64,000 nucleotides of DNA from an uncultured Eubacterium sp. (GCA_910580075.1 CAJTVR010000008.1:20312-84311); one strand, 5' to 3'. Counted from the stretch's first letter, positions 23,775 through 31,694 are shown. Numbers and translations are program-made. Notes: generated from the sequence alone by a model not told the origin.

Positions 23775-24599
23775 ATGAACGAAAAAAATAAACTTCTGAC
23801 AATCGGCCAGTTTGCGGCCATGCATGGAATTAACAAAAAAACGCTGATGTGGTATGATGAAACCGGACTGTTTAAACCCGCTTTCGTGAATCCTGAAAAC
23901 GGATACCGCTGCTACAGCTATTATCAGAGCCCTGTGCTGGAAACCATTCTGCTGCTGCGGGAACTGGATGTTTCTATTCAGGAAATACAGGAATTTATGA
24001 AAAACCGCTCTGCCGCCAGCTTAAAAAACCTTCTCGAAGAAAAAACAGCAGCCCTTGACCTGCAGATTAACCACCTTCAGGCGGTACGTACCCTGCTCTG
24101 CACACACCGCCAGAATATGGATACATTACTGAACATAAATTTATCGGAAATAAGTATCATCGAAAAAGAAGAACGCTGTCTGGTCACCGTAGAAATCAGC
24201 CGGGACACTTCTTTTGAACGCGAAGTAGAACTAATCACTGCCGAAACAGAGAAATATCAGCTGGGACGGCTTCACAAAGCTTCCTATGGTTCGATGATTT
24301 CCACTGCAAGCCTGTTAAAAGGCAGCTATGACGATTATACCCGGCTCTTTATAGAAATCCCGCTTCTTTCTTACCACACCGGACTGCATATGACCCCGCA
24401 CGGAGCATACCTGAGAGCTTTCCATAAAGGCGGCTTGGAACAGCTTCCCAAACGCTACCAGCAGATTTTGGACTATGCAGACGCCCATAACCTGACTCTT
24501 TATGGCTATTCTTATGAAACGGGACTTAATGAAAATGTCATTGACCAGATTGAAGATTATATTGTGCAGATCGAAATTCCGGTTTTGAGGGAAGCATAG
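23775..24599 (+). CDS. MerR-family multidrug-responsive activator (BmrR-like)
   Basis: 274 residues. The N-terminal winged HTH reads LLTIGQFAAMHGINKKTLMWYDETGLFKPAFVNPENGYR across residues 8-47. A coiled coil (LKNLLEEKTAALDLQI) follows. The C-terminal about 150 residues have a GyrI-like effector domain including LGRLHKASYGSMIS and AYLRAFHKGG. It is divergent from the MATE gene and shares its operator region, so it probably senses a drug-like ligand and turns on the exporter. AGGAG lies 7 nt before the ATG. Confidence 0.85.
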   Translation: MNEKNKLLTIGQFAAMHGINKKTLMWYDETGLFKPAFVNPENGYRCYSYYQSPVLETILLLRELDVSIQEIQEFMKNRSAASLKNLLEEKTAALDLQINHLQAVRTLLCTHRQNMDTLLNINLSEISIIEKEERCLVTVEISRDTSFEREVELITAETEKYQLGRLHKASYGSMISTASLLKGSYDDYTRLFIEIPLLSYHTGLHMTPHGAYLRAFHKGGLEQLPKRYQQILDYADAHNLTLYGYSYETGLNENVIDQIEDYIVQIEIPVLREA

Positions 24600-24625
24600 A
24601 ATATCCGGACGCTGGGAAAAGACAC

Positions 24626-24654
24626 GCAGCCGGGAAAACCGGCTGCCCTGTTTT
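24626..24654 (+). terminator. Intrinsic terminator of the MerR gene
   Basis: GCAGCCGG (24626-24633) pairs perfectly with CCGGCTGC (24639-24646) around an A-rich loop and is followed by CCTGTTTT. Confidence 0.7.
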
Positions 24655-24737
24655 CATGAGCGTCAAAATCAAGAGGTTTATTTTAAATGACCGTGAGAAC
24701 ATTTCTTAAACACCTTTGACAAAGCGTACCTGGTGCA

Positions 24738-25583
24738 TCATGACCCATGGTGTGTATCATGATTCTTTCCATTTCTATTTTCATTTTGATGATGTTTCTG
24801 CTCTCCGGTATCCTCCTGCTGTATGCCTTCTTCTGCATTTTCAGCTTCTTGTGTATTTTCAGCTTCGTCTTCCTGATCCTCAGGTACACCTGCGTTCCCG
24901 TGGTTGTTTTCATGCCCGTGCTCATGTTCCAGAATGCGTCCGTGAATTTCCGTCATACTCATTTCTTTACACTCGTGAACCGTTACCGTGTCATCGTACT
25001 GGGACAATTCAAGAAAAGCCTGGTACTTGCCGACTGACAGGCCGTTTTCATGCGCATCTGGAACGATACCCGGATCAGCAGTGACACTGCGGCTGCTATG
25101 CCCGATATGGCTGCTGCAGCTTTCTATGCCTGATAAGAGTTTCTCTTTCCGGCTGCTGTCTGCGGCAACTGTAATAACAAGCTCTTCCTCTTCGGCCAGA
25201 TACTGTTTTAATGTACTGCTGTCTGCAACTGCATCGATTGCCTCTGTATATTTCTTTCCTTTTAAAGACAGTTCTTCTAACAGCCTGTCACCCTGATCAT
25301 TATAAGCCACGGCAGATACAACTCTGTCAAAGGCATTCAAAGCAAGCTCAATGGAAGGATTTACATCAATGCTCAGATAAGAAACAGGGGTCTGCGTCCA
25401 CGAATAGCCGCCGATTCCCGCTGCGAGGACCAGCATGGCACACACTGCCGCAAAAGTTTTTTGAACCGCCAGGAGCGGATATCTTCTTTTTCTGCGCTCT
25501 TTTTCTAAAAACTGCATCGCAGATTCTTTCAGGCTGCTGTCTGCTTTTACAGAATCAAATGCGTTTTTGATCTTATTCGCCAA
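24738..25583 (-). CDS. RsgI-like membrane anti-sigma factor
   Basis: 281 residues from the TTG at 25583, which has GGGAGG eight bases upstream. A GTG three codons earlier abuts that site and is less likely. The cytoplasmic N-terminus (about 40 residues) is followed by one membrane helix (TFAAVCAMLVLAAGIGGYSW). The extracellular segment YLSIDVNPSIELALNAFDRV is the conserved middle domain of RsgI proteins. The C-terminal 80 residues are Glu/His/Asn-rich low complexity with HGHENNHGN and HHQNENRNGKNH. It overlaps the ECF sigma gene, the standard partner it should hold inactive at the membrane. The His-rich tail could bind metal ions. Confidence 0.82.
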   Translation of the reverse strand: MANKIKNAFDSVKADSSLKESAMQFLEKERRKRRYPLLAVQKTFAAVCAMLVLAAGIGGYSWTQTPVSYLSIDVNPSIELALNAFDRVVSAVAYNDQGDRLLEELSLKGKKYTEAIDAVADSSTLKQYLAEEEELVITVAADSSRKEKLLSGIESCSSHIGHSSRSVTADPGIVPDAHENGLSVGKYQAFLELSQYDDTVTVHECKEMSMTEIHGRILEHEHGHENNHGNAGVPEDQEDEAENTQEAENAEEGIQQEDTGEQKHHQNENRNGKNHDTHHGS

Positions 25584-26067
25584 TCCCTTCACCTCCCAGC
25601 TCTTTTCTTAGCATTTCCCTGCCCCTCGAAAGCAGAGAATACACCGTATTTTCCTTTTTATTTAGAATCTTTCCGATTTCTGCTGCAGTATACCCTTCAT
25701 AATAATGCAGATATATGGCATCTTTATACCGTTTGGGCAGATTCAGCACTGCTTCCAAAACTTCTCTGTTATCATCTGTCAGCTCTGCGCCCGTTTCTTC
25801 CAGTTCTTTTATTTCATCCAGCGGCACCATCCTGCGCCTGAAAAAACTCTTCAGAAAATCTTTGCAGGCATTTATAGAAACACGCGCAAACCATGCCTTT
25901 TCATGCTCTTCATGATCAAACGATTCTTCATAAAGCATATATTTCAAAAACACATTTTGAAAAACATCTTCTGTATCCGCATAGTTTTTCAGATGATAAA
26001 AGCAAATGCGGCGGACCATATCGGCATATTTTTCAATTGCACTGTTTACTTCCGTTTCACTGCGCAT
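25573..26067 (-). CDS. ECF-type RNA polymerase sigma factor
   Basis: 164 residues. Region 2 is seen in YADMVRRICFYHLKNYADTEDVFQNVFLKY and region 4 in LPKRYKDAIYLHYYEGYTAAEIGKIL followed by NTVYSLLSRGREML. Length and layout fit sigma-70 ECF factors paired with RsgI-like anti-sigma proteins. AGGAGG lies about 12 nt before the ATG. The two genes overlap by about 11 bp and are co-translated. The regulon is not visible, and no copy of a shared ECF promoter could be assigned. Confidence 0.88.
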   Translation of the reverse strand: MRSETEVNSAIEKYADMVRRICFYHLKNYADTEDVFQNVFLKYMLYEESFDHEEHEKAWFARVSINACKDFLKSFFRRRMVPLDEIKELEETGAELTDDNREVLEAVLNLPKRYKDAIYLHYYEGYTAAEIGKILNKKENTVYSLLSRGREMLRKELGGEGIGE

Positions 26068-26188
26068 TTACCCTATCCCCTCCTCCTGTACATAGACTGA
26101 TATTTATTATAGCTGATTCCGGTGTTTCTGTCATCCTTTATGTTTTACTGCTTTTATGCAGAAATATAATGCTGTCAATGCATATATT

Positions 26189-26285
26189 TTGAAATAGAAA
26201 TTCTATTTGTGCATATTTTCATCTTTCTGCATATTGCCATACTATGAATTTACCTATAAAATGTTATGCATTACAGAAAGCATTC
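26189..26285 (+). promoter_or_regulatory. Promoter and leader of the tyrosine recombinase with switch-like box
   Basis: TTGAAA (26189-26194) and CATATT (26212-26217) are 17 bp apart. The spacer holds the perfect dyad AAATAGA-AAT-TCTATTT, a likely operator. In the leader, TATAAAATGTTATG (26255-26268) matches the inverted repeat arms near the exopolysaccharide operon, and AAAGCATTC (26277-26285) also recurs beside the left arm (12575-12583). This suggests the same protein binds both places. Confidence 0.5.
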
Positions 26286-26308
26286 GAAAGATAAATGGAG
26301 GTAGCGCT

Positions 26309-26884
26309 ATGATGACAACACCCATAAGGACAAAAGAAGAAATTGAACAGATGAAAACATATTTTTTATCCAAAAACAGAATCCGGGATTATACGCTGTT
26401 CGTGACCGGAATCAATACTGCTCTGCGGATTGGCGATTTGTTAAAGCTGCGGTGGATGGATATCTATGACGGCAGTAAAAATACATACCGCAGACACATT
26501 GACATCTTTGAGCAAAAGACACGCAAACATGCAGAAATCGCACTAAATGAAAGCTGTATCAAATCCTTTAAACTCCTCAGACAGTACAGCCCGTTTATCT
26601 ATGAAACCGAATATATATTCTGCCACAAATATAACCATTTTCAGCATATTTCCAGAAACCGTGCATATCACATCATTAAAGATGCAGCGCTGATTAACCA
26701 CATAGACGGCAATATCAGCTGCCATTCACTGCGCAAGACATTTGGATACCACGCCTGGAAAAAGGGGACTCCGAGTGCACTGATTATGAATATTTATAAC
26801 CATTCCAGTATAGAAATTACAAAACGCTATTTATCCATTTCACAGGACGATAAAGATGAACTGTATCATTCCATGAATTTATAG
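26309..26884 (+). CDS. Minimal tyrosine recombinase (FimB/FimE-sized)
   Basis: 191 residues from the ATG at 26309, preceded by GGAGG; a longer frame has no ribosome binding site. The catalytic set is complete: Arg40 (TALRIGDLLKLRW), Lys70 or Lys73, His139 and Arg142 (CHSLRKTF), His165 (YNHSS) and Tyr174 (KRYLSI). The N-terminal core-binding domain of integrases is missing, leaving little more than the catalytic domain, as in FimB/FimE and other DNA invertases. No phage, excisionase or att structure surrounds it. Site-specific inversion of a promoter is the most likely role. Confidence 0.85.
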   Translation: MMTTPIRTKEEIEQMKTYFLSKNRIRDYTLFVTGINTALRIGDLLKLRWMDIYDGSKNTYRRHIDIFEQKTRKHAEIALNESCIKSFKLLRQYSPFIYETEYIFCHKYNHFQHISRNRAYHIIKDAALINHIDGNISCHSLRKTFGYHAWKKGTPSALIMNIYNHSSIEITKRYLSISQDDKDELYHSMNL

Positions 26885-26888
26885 ATGG

Positions 26889-26973
26889 TCCGGACGCCGG
26901 ATAAAACATCTGTTTCTTTTTCTGTTCAAAGGAGGAACAGACAAGGAGTGAGTTTCTCTGCCCGGCGTCCGGA
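26889..26973. repeat. REP-like palindromic element (CCGGACGCCGG family)
   Basis: TCCGGACGCCGG (26889-26900) and its exact reverse complement CCGGCGTCCGGA (26962-26973) bound 85 bp just after the recombinase stop. Related copies are at 37321-37607 and 63871-63912, and a partial TCCGGACGCTGG at 24604. It can fold into a long hairpin. Confidence 0.7.
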
Positions 26974-27041
26974 CAGCATGCAGACCAGCAGACGATCCTG
27001 CCAGCTGCCGGATGAAACATCTGTCTTACAGAAAATTCACA

Positions 27042-27070
27042 TTGATTTTTTTCCTCCCCCGTACTATAAT
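27042..27070 (+). promoter_or_regulatory. Strong promoter with no coding gene downstream
   Basis: TTGATT (27042-27047) and TATAAT (27065-27070) with 17-bp spacing on the plus strand. The transcript would start near 27076 and run into a heavily structured stretch that ends before the convergent ABC-F gene. Confidence 0.7.
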
Positions 27071-27075
27071 AAGCG

Positions 27076-27240
27076 TGTTCGAAAAATGCTTTCCGTAAGT
27101 TACTGGGAAATCATTTTTCAGACACGCTCCAGGGCCAGTTCCGGGAGGAGTGCGGTTTTGCCCGTATCGCCAGTGTCTCGGTTCACACATGATTATCCCG
27201 GAGGAACACTTGGCGGCTGGCCCTGCCATAATAATCCGTT
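27076..27240 (+). ncRNA. Candidate structured non-coding RNA with pseudoknot
   Basis: Two domains are visible. The 5' hairpin pairs GCGTGT (27073-27078) with ACACGC (27122-27127) and GAAAAATG (27081-27088) with CATTTTTC (27112-27119), continued by TTTCC/GGGAAA. The 3' domain is closed by CAGGGCCAG (27130-27138) with CTGGCCCTG (27217-27225). Inside it, CGCCAGTGT (27168-27176) pairs with ACACTTGGCG (27206-27215), while CCGGGA (27141-27146) can pair with TCCCGG (27196-27201) in that helix's loop, giving a pseudoknot. A strong promoter precedes it and no ORF has a ribosome binding site. Size and style recall large clostridial ncRNAs such as the raiA-motif RNA, but I cannot confirm a class. Confidence 0.6.
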
Positions 27241-27243
27241 TTC

Positions 27244-28779
27244 TTAAATTTCACAGCAGAAAAGTCCATGTCTGGTCAGTTCATAAACAGCCGTACATAC
27301 CTCTTTCATATAATCCCTGTCATGAGAAACGCTGATAATCGCTCCGCTGTAATTTTTTAACAGCGAACGGATCACAGGTCCGGAAAGCGGCGAAAAATTT
27401 CTCGTCGGCTCATCCAGAATAAGCACATTGCAGCCCTGCATGCTGGCCTTCAGCAAAAGGAGTTTCGCCTTCTGGCCGCCGGAAAGCATTTCAGCCGGAT
27501 GCTCCATTTCATCTGCGCAAAACTTCATGCTTCCCAGATAAGTGCGGATCCGCTCCTCTTCCTGCCTGTTTCCGCTTTCACTCAGAAAAGAAACCGGAGT
27601 CTGATCCATATCCAGCAGCTCTTCGTAATTCTGAGGCATATAAAATACATTCAGATCACTCCGGTCTGACAGCTGTTTTACAATCTCTTTTATCAGCGTC
27701 GTCTTCCCGGATCCGTTTTTTCCAATAATGCAGACATGCTCCGGCCCGAGCACAGACAGTCTGAGATGTTCAGACAAAACCTTCTCTCCTGCCGTTAATT
27801 GTTCAGCAGAAAGGTCTAATACCCGTTTTCCAGCCGGCAGATCTGTTTTTTCCGCAAATTTTATAAAAACCGCATCTTCTGTCTCCGGGAATTCTGTCAT
27901 CTGGGCGAATTCTTTTTCAAACCGGTGTTCCAGCGCTTTGACCGCATGCATTTTCTTCTTTAAAAGCTGTCCTCCATGCGGGTCCTGTCTGGTAATTACA
28001 TTCTGCTGATGCTCGACTTTCTGCTGGATTTTCCGGAATTTTTCCTGTTTCTTTTCATACTCGCTGCGTTCGTTTCTGGCCGTCTGCTCCTGATGCGCCA
28101 GCGCCTGGCGGCGTTTTTTTGTATATTCTTCATATCCCATCACTGCTACCGTATGACGCGGCCTGGTCTTTTTTTGTATCTGCTCAAAATGAATAATTTT
28201 ATTCGCCGTATTCCGAAGCAGCGTTTCATCGTGGGAAATATATAGAACCGGCAGCGCAGTTTTTTTCATAAATGTCTCCAGCCATTCAAGTGTCTTAAGG
28301 TCAATATCATTCGACGGTTCATCCAGGCAGAGAATGTCCGGTTTTTCCATCAGAATCCGCGCCATCTGCAGCTTTACCTTTTCCCCGCCGGAAAGGCTTT
28401 GCACCGTCTGGTCTGAATAAAAGAACTCTGCCGGCAGTAAAAATTTAGCAGCAATATCCCCCAGTTCTTTCGGCGTCATAAAACAGAACTCTTCACATTC
28501 CATACAGTATTCATAAACTGTCTGGCTTTTTGGCACAGTTAGCAGTTCCTGTTCCAGATATCCGATGCGTGCTCCGTTTTTTATAATTTCTCCGCTATAT
28601 TCCACATATTCTTCGGCCTGTGGCGCATTACAGATGAGTTTCAAGAGCGTCGATTTTCCATTTCCTTCCTCTCCGATTAAAGCTGCCTTATCCCCGTCGT
28701 TTAAGACCATTGAAAAATGATCTATCATTACCCGCAAATCCCTGCGGTGCGTAACTGTTAAATTTTTAATCTGCAGCAT
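27244..28779 (-). CDS. ABC-F family ATPase, probable antibiotic ribosome-protection protein
   Basis: 511 residues from the ATG at 28779, preceded by AAGGAGGG; a start 21 bp earlier lies on that site. Two ATPase domains: Walker A GEEGNGKST, signature LSGGEKVKLQ, Walker B CLDEPSNDIDL; then GKNGSGKTT, LSGGQKAKLLL, LDEPTRNFSPLS. A charged helical linker of about 70 residues (ARNERSEYEKKQEKFRKIQQ onward) lies between them. There are no membrane spans, so it is ABC-F, not a transporter. DEPTRNFSPLS and the long linker are common in clostridial resistance ABC-Fs that displace lincosamides, streptogramins A or pleuromutilins. The attenuator-like leader upstream supports drug induction. The drug is not predictable. 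Confidence 0.85.
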   Translation of the reverse strand: MLQIKNLTVTHRRDLRVMIDHFSMVLNDGDKAALIGEEGNGKSTLLKLICNAPQAEEYVEYSGEIIKNGARIGYLEQELLTVPKSQTVYEYCMECEEFCFMTPKELGDIAAKFLLPAEFFYSDQTVQSLSGGEKVKLQMARILMEKPDILCLDEPSNDIDLKTLEWLETFMKKTALPVLYISHDETLLRNTANKIIHFEQIQKKTRPRHTVAVMGYEEYTKKRRQALAHQEQTARNERSEYEKKQEKFRKIQQKVEHQQNVITRQDPHGGQLLKKKMHAVKALEHRFEKEFAQMTEFPETEDAVFIKFAEKTDLPAGKRVLDLSAEQLTAGEKVLSEHLRLSVLGPEHVCIIGKNGSGKTTLIKEIVKQLSDRSDLNVFYMPQNYEELLDMDQTPVSFLSESGNRQEEERIRTYLGSMKFCADEMEHPAEMLSGGQKAKLLLLKASMQGCNVLILDEPTRNFSPLSGPVIRSLLKNYSGAIISVSHDRDYMKEVCTAVYELTRHGLFCCEI

Positions 28780-28796
28780 TCCGCATCCCTCCTTCC

Positions 28797-29606
28797 TCAT
28801 ATACCGTCATGCAGGCACCAGTCTGTAATTTCGTCTGTCCCCCAATGCTTCGCCGGAAAAATGCGCGCATGATCTTTGAAGATTTCCCTGATGATACGAA
28901 GCTCCAGGCGCTGCCTGTGCGCAAGATGCGCGGTCAGGTCATCAAAATCTTTATATCCATGCACGCGTCCGTATGGAGAACTGGCAAGATAAGACATCAC
29001 CAGCTCATACCACAGCTGATTCCCTCTGCCGTCTGCCCGCTCTTTTTGAATGATTTTAATATGATCTTCAATTCTGTCACTATACAGGTATACGAGCCTG
29101 AAACGGTCTTTGTGCATGACATGAAACAGCTTTTCGTAAAATGCCAGAATCTCATCATCCTGATACTGCAAAAACAGCATCAGATTCTCCAGTATATTCT
29201 GCATAATGGCACATTCCAGTAAATACCCTGAGCCGGAAAACCGGCGGTATCTGGATATTATAAGATCCTCAAATTCCTCCGGCGGTATTGCGCCATTATA
29301 TATTTCATACTGTTCCAGATTTTTATGAAATCCGGGCAGATCTGTAATAATTTTTGTATAACAGACCACATAATGTGATCCTTCCAGGACTGTATTAGCC
29401 GAAATTTCATTTGCCAGAGTCTCATACTGGTTTAAGATTCCCTGGTACTCTTTCTGTGTCATATATGCACACCACGCCAGATCTGCAGGGGAATAATCTC
29501 CTTCACGGCATACATAAAACTCTGGTATTTTTTCAGAAATTTTCTGCAGCAGATAAGATTTTCCCATGCCCTGAATACCTTCTATAAAAATATTTTTCAA
29601 AAACAT
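28797..29606 (-). CDS. P-loop NTPase/kinase-like protein
   Basis: 269 residues. KNIFIEGIQGMGKSYLLQKI gives a Walker A motif at about residues 9-16, at the very N-terminus as in thymidylate and nucleoside kinases. A later RLVYLYSDRIEDHIKIIQKERADGRG resembles the LID region with its arginines. I do not recognise the substrate. It is the first gene of a two-gene operon with the ABC-F protein. Its stop overlaps the ABC-F ribosome binding site, and both lie behind the leader at 29616-29990. GGAGG lies 7 nt before the ATG. Confidence 0.65.
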   Translation of the reverse strand: MFLKNIFIEGIQGMGKSYLLQKISEKIPEFYVCREGDYSPADLAWCAYMTQKEYQGILNQYETLANEISANTVLEGSHYVVCYTKIITDLPGFHKNLEQYEIYNGAIPPEEFEDLIISRYRRFSGSGYLLECAIMQNILENLMLFLQYQDDEILAFYEKLFHVMHKDRFRLVYLYSDRIEDHIKIIQKERADGRGNQLWYELVMSYLASSPYGRVHGYKDFDDLTAHLAHRQRLELRIIREIFKDHARIFPAKHWGTDEITDWCLHDGI

Positions 29607-29655
29607 GTTCCGCCTCCTTCATCCGGTTTCTTTTCCTGCTGCCTGATCACGGCAC

Positions 29656-29686
29656 AAAAAAAGAACCGTTTGCTGCCAAACAGTTC
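29656..29686 (-). terminator. Second intrinsic terminator in the ABC-F leader
   Basis: On the minus strand GAACTGTTTG (29686-29677) pairs with CAAACGGTTC (29672-29663) around GCAG, followed by TTTTTTT. It lies 50 bp before the P-loop gene, so leader transcripts that do not read through would stop here. Confidence 0.75.
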
Positions 29687-29815
29687 CATTCCATACAATA
29701 ACCATAGCAAAAACCGCACTAAACCAGAACCTGGCGGACTGGTTCTGCTGCCAGGAAATGCCAGTATCAGAGACTGGTTTTTCTGACGGCTGGCAGACAG
29801 CTGGATTTTGCGTAC

Positions 29816-29943
29816 AAAAAAAAGAGGTTATGAGGATATAATCTGCTTCTGGCAGCATGATAAAACAATGCGCATCCTGATATGCGTACTGTCTCTTGTT
29901 TCCATGCAATCAAAAGTAAATTATATCCGCATTTTTTCACCTC
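29816..29943 (-). promoter_or_regulatory. First terminator/antiterminator of the ABC-F leader (attenuator)
   Basis: On the minus strand GGATATAAT (29928-29920) pairs with ATTATATCC (29842-29834), and GAGGT (29943-29939) with ACCTC (29828-29824), followed by TTTTTTTT. The 5' strand of this stem includes the leader ribosome binding site and the short reading frame. Translation there, or a stalled ribosome, would prevent the terminator from forming. TGCTGCCAG near 29850 is complementary to CTGGCAGCA near 29755, a possible alternative pairing. This is the logic of antibiotic-induced attenuation. Confidence 0.65.
29921..29932 (-). CDS. Possible leader peptide MRI in the ABC-F leader
   Basis: ATGCGGATATAA encodes Met-Arg-Ile then stop, 7 nt behind GAGG of an AAGGAGAGAGG ribosome binding site and about 25 nt after the predicted transcription start. 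A GTG at 29940 on the same site would instead open a 57-codon frame beginning MKKCGYNLLLIAWKQ. Either could serve as the sensing peptide for ribosome stalling. Which one is used cannot be decided by reading. Confidence 0.35.
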   Translation of the reverse strand: MRI

Positions 29944-29961
29944 TCTCCTTAAGATGGTGTC

Positions 29962-29990
29962 ATTCTAACACACTGCCTTTTACTTGTCAA
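29962..29990 (-). promoter_or_regulatory. Promoter of the ABC-F operon leader
   Basis: TTGACA (29990-29985) and TAGAAT (29967-29962) with 17-bp spacing on the minus strand, close to consensus. The leader runs about 350 nt from near 29955 to the first gene at 29606. Confidence 0.75.
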
Positions 29991-30005
29991 CACAAATTTT
30001 ATAAT

Positions 30006-30557
30006 TTAGCGGTTTGCGGTGATCTTTAACAGGCTCTGCATCCACTGGTCATATGCCAGATAAGAATCCCAGCTCCCCATTTTTTTATGATCCTGCATCA
30101 CTGCTTCTATTACGGACATAAAATCTCTCTGTTCAAAATAACTGTCTATCCCTGCCTGATCGCGTACAACAGCTGCATGCAGATAATCTGCCGGAGACGT
30201 ACGGCCTGTTTCCAGGTTCAGTACCATTAGTTCATTGTAGCTGCAGTACTCCGGATCAATATTTCGTGCATCTATTTCCTGACTGAACTCCTTTCCGTCT
30301 TTGTCAAGTCCTTTTATCATATAAACCGGATGTTCTTTTGTGTAATTTCCGGCTCTGTAAATATTCACAGATTCTCCTGTCTGCGGGCTGGCATACGACA
30401 TCAGTGCATCCTGGTTCAGCATTACCTTCTGTCCTCCTGCCTGGACGCATTTCATGACTCTTCCGCTAAATTCAGTTCCTGCTTTATCAGCGCTGTTTTT
30501 TTTGTTCGTCTGGCTGTATGGCTGTATTTCCGGCCGGGCTGCTATAATCATACTCAT
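30006..30557 (-). CDS. Uncharacterised protein, paired with the next gene upstream
   Basis: 183 residues, soluble, no signal peptide or membrane span. I do not recognise a family. It starts MSMIIAARPEIQPYSQTNKK. It contains GESVNIYRAGNYTKEHPVYMIKG and GYRTSP-like segments, and ends with WDSYLAYDQWMQSLLKI. It follows the 366-residue gene by 36 bp in the same direction, so the two are probably one unit. Similar opening residues and a poly-helical layout in both proteins suggest related or interacting products, but no function can be offered. Confidence 0.6.
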   Translation of the reverse strand: MSMIIAARPEIQPYSQTNKKNSADKAGTEFSGRVMKCVQAGGQKVMLNQDALMSYASPQTGESVNIYRAGNYTKEHPVYMIKGLDKDGKEFSQEIDARNIDPEYCSYNELMVLNLETGRTSPADYLHAAVVRDQAGIDSYFEQRDFMSVIEAVMQDHKKMGSWDSYLAYDQWMQSLLKITANR

Positions 30558-30593
30558 AATTCCTTCCTTTCTTTGTCTGTAAAACTGCTCCTG

Positions 30594-31694
30594 TTATACA
30601 TACGTTCTGCCGCCTACGCGCTTTTTAAGTTTCGCATTTGCCTGAATTTCCATTTCCCACTGTTTCTGGAATTCTTCTCTGGTATACATACGGTTTCCAA
30701 ATGTATTAAAATATTTTGCCCACTGTATTTTATCCCTGTCAAAGTGCATCGATCCGTCTTCTTCTATCGTCACATAATCCGGAACACCCTGATCTGTACT
30801 CTTCATAAATTCCATAAAACTTTCGATATCAATGTTATCGTTTAGAAAATCTGTCCAGAAATTCTCATGAGCTGCAAAACGCATATTCCAGTCTGAAGGA
30901 AACTGACTGATAAACTTCATGACCTGATCGTACTGCCCTTCCTTTGTAAATAAAACAGACCACTCATAGTCTTCTTTCTGTCCCATTTTACGGCAGAAAA
31001 TCCCCTCTGCTGTATACCATGTAATATAACGGTCGTCGTCTTTACCAGTATTGGAGGACGGATAGACACATGATGTGGATTCTGTAACCAGAAGGCTGCT
31101 TTTGTCTGACGCACCCGTCTGCTGCTTTTTAAGCTCAGCTTCTGCTCTCTTTTCGTATTCCTGGCGCATCAGTTCGCGGATGGCATCCTCTATAGCATCA
31201 AATTTTTCCAGAAACTTATCCCACTCTTTCAGCGTCATCGACAGAGAGCCTATCTGAAAACTCTGCTCATTCTCCCCGTTTTGAAGCTGTACATACATTT
31301 CCTGAATCTTATCCTCAAAAAATTTCTGATAATCCATTACTGCATGTTCATCTTCCGGTTCCGCATCCGAAGCAGACGTCATCTCTTTTGGAGAAGATGT
31401 CTGTCCGGACCCAGCCAGGTTCTCCGTCCCTTCCGGAGTTTTATGATCTGCTGTTAACTGCTTTGTTCCTGCTGAGGCCTTTTGTCCTTCCATAGCTTCC
31501 TTAGCGGATACATTTTTATGAAATGCTGTTTTGCATCCTGCCTGCCCGGCAGTTTCCTTCGCAGTTTCTTTCGCACAGTGCAGCAGCCTTTCTGCGAAAA
31601 ATACACCGGATTCGGTTTTTACAGACGGTGTGTCTGACCCAGGGCTGTAATACCTGGCATTGCCAGATGCAGCCTGTAAGGTTTGTGATACCAT
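30594..31694 (-). CDS. Uncharacterised protein with disordered N-terminus
   Basis: 366 residues. The first 110 are low-complexity, Ser/Thr/Lys/Glu-rich and probably disordered. A helical block follows (FQIGSLSMTLKEWDKFLEKF then DAIEDAIRELMRQEYEKRAE), and the C-terminal 150 residues look folded (YITWYTAEGIFCRKMG). I do not recognise a family. AAAGGAG precedes the ATG. A terminator-like hairpin lies upstream at 31776-31822 and I saw no clear promoter between them. Confidence 0.65.
   Translation of the reverse strand: MVSQTLQAASGNARYYSPGSDTPSVKTESGVFFAERLLHCAKETAKETAGQAGCKTAFHKNVSAKEAMEGQKASAGTKQLTADHKTPEGTENLAGSGQTSSPKEMTSASDAEPEDEHAVMDYQKFFEDKIQEMYVQLQNGENEQSFQIGSLSMTLKEWDKFLEKFDAIEDAIRELMRQEYEKRAEAELKKQQTGASDKSSLLVTESTSCVYPSSNTGKDDDRYITWYTAEGIFCRKMGQKEDYEWSVLFTKEGQYDQVMKFISQFPSDWNMRFAAHENFWTDFLNDNIDIESFMEFMKSTDQGVPDYVTIEEDGSMHFDRDKIQWAKYFNTFGNRMYTREEFQKQWEMEIQANAKLKKRVGGRTYV

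Noticed and set aside
26309..26884. Prophage or integrative element around the tyrosine recombinase
   Set aside because: No excisionase, phage, conjugation or att-like direct repeats are nearby, and flanking genes are ordinary; the protein lacks the integrase N-terminal domain.
29619..29909. 96-codon minus-strand frame in the ABC-F leader
   Set aside because: It runs through two intrinsic terminators, starts without a ribosome binding site and resembles no protein; the leader is better explained as regulatory RNA.
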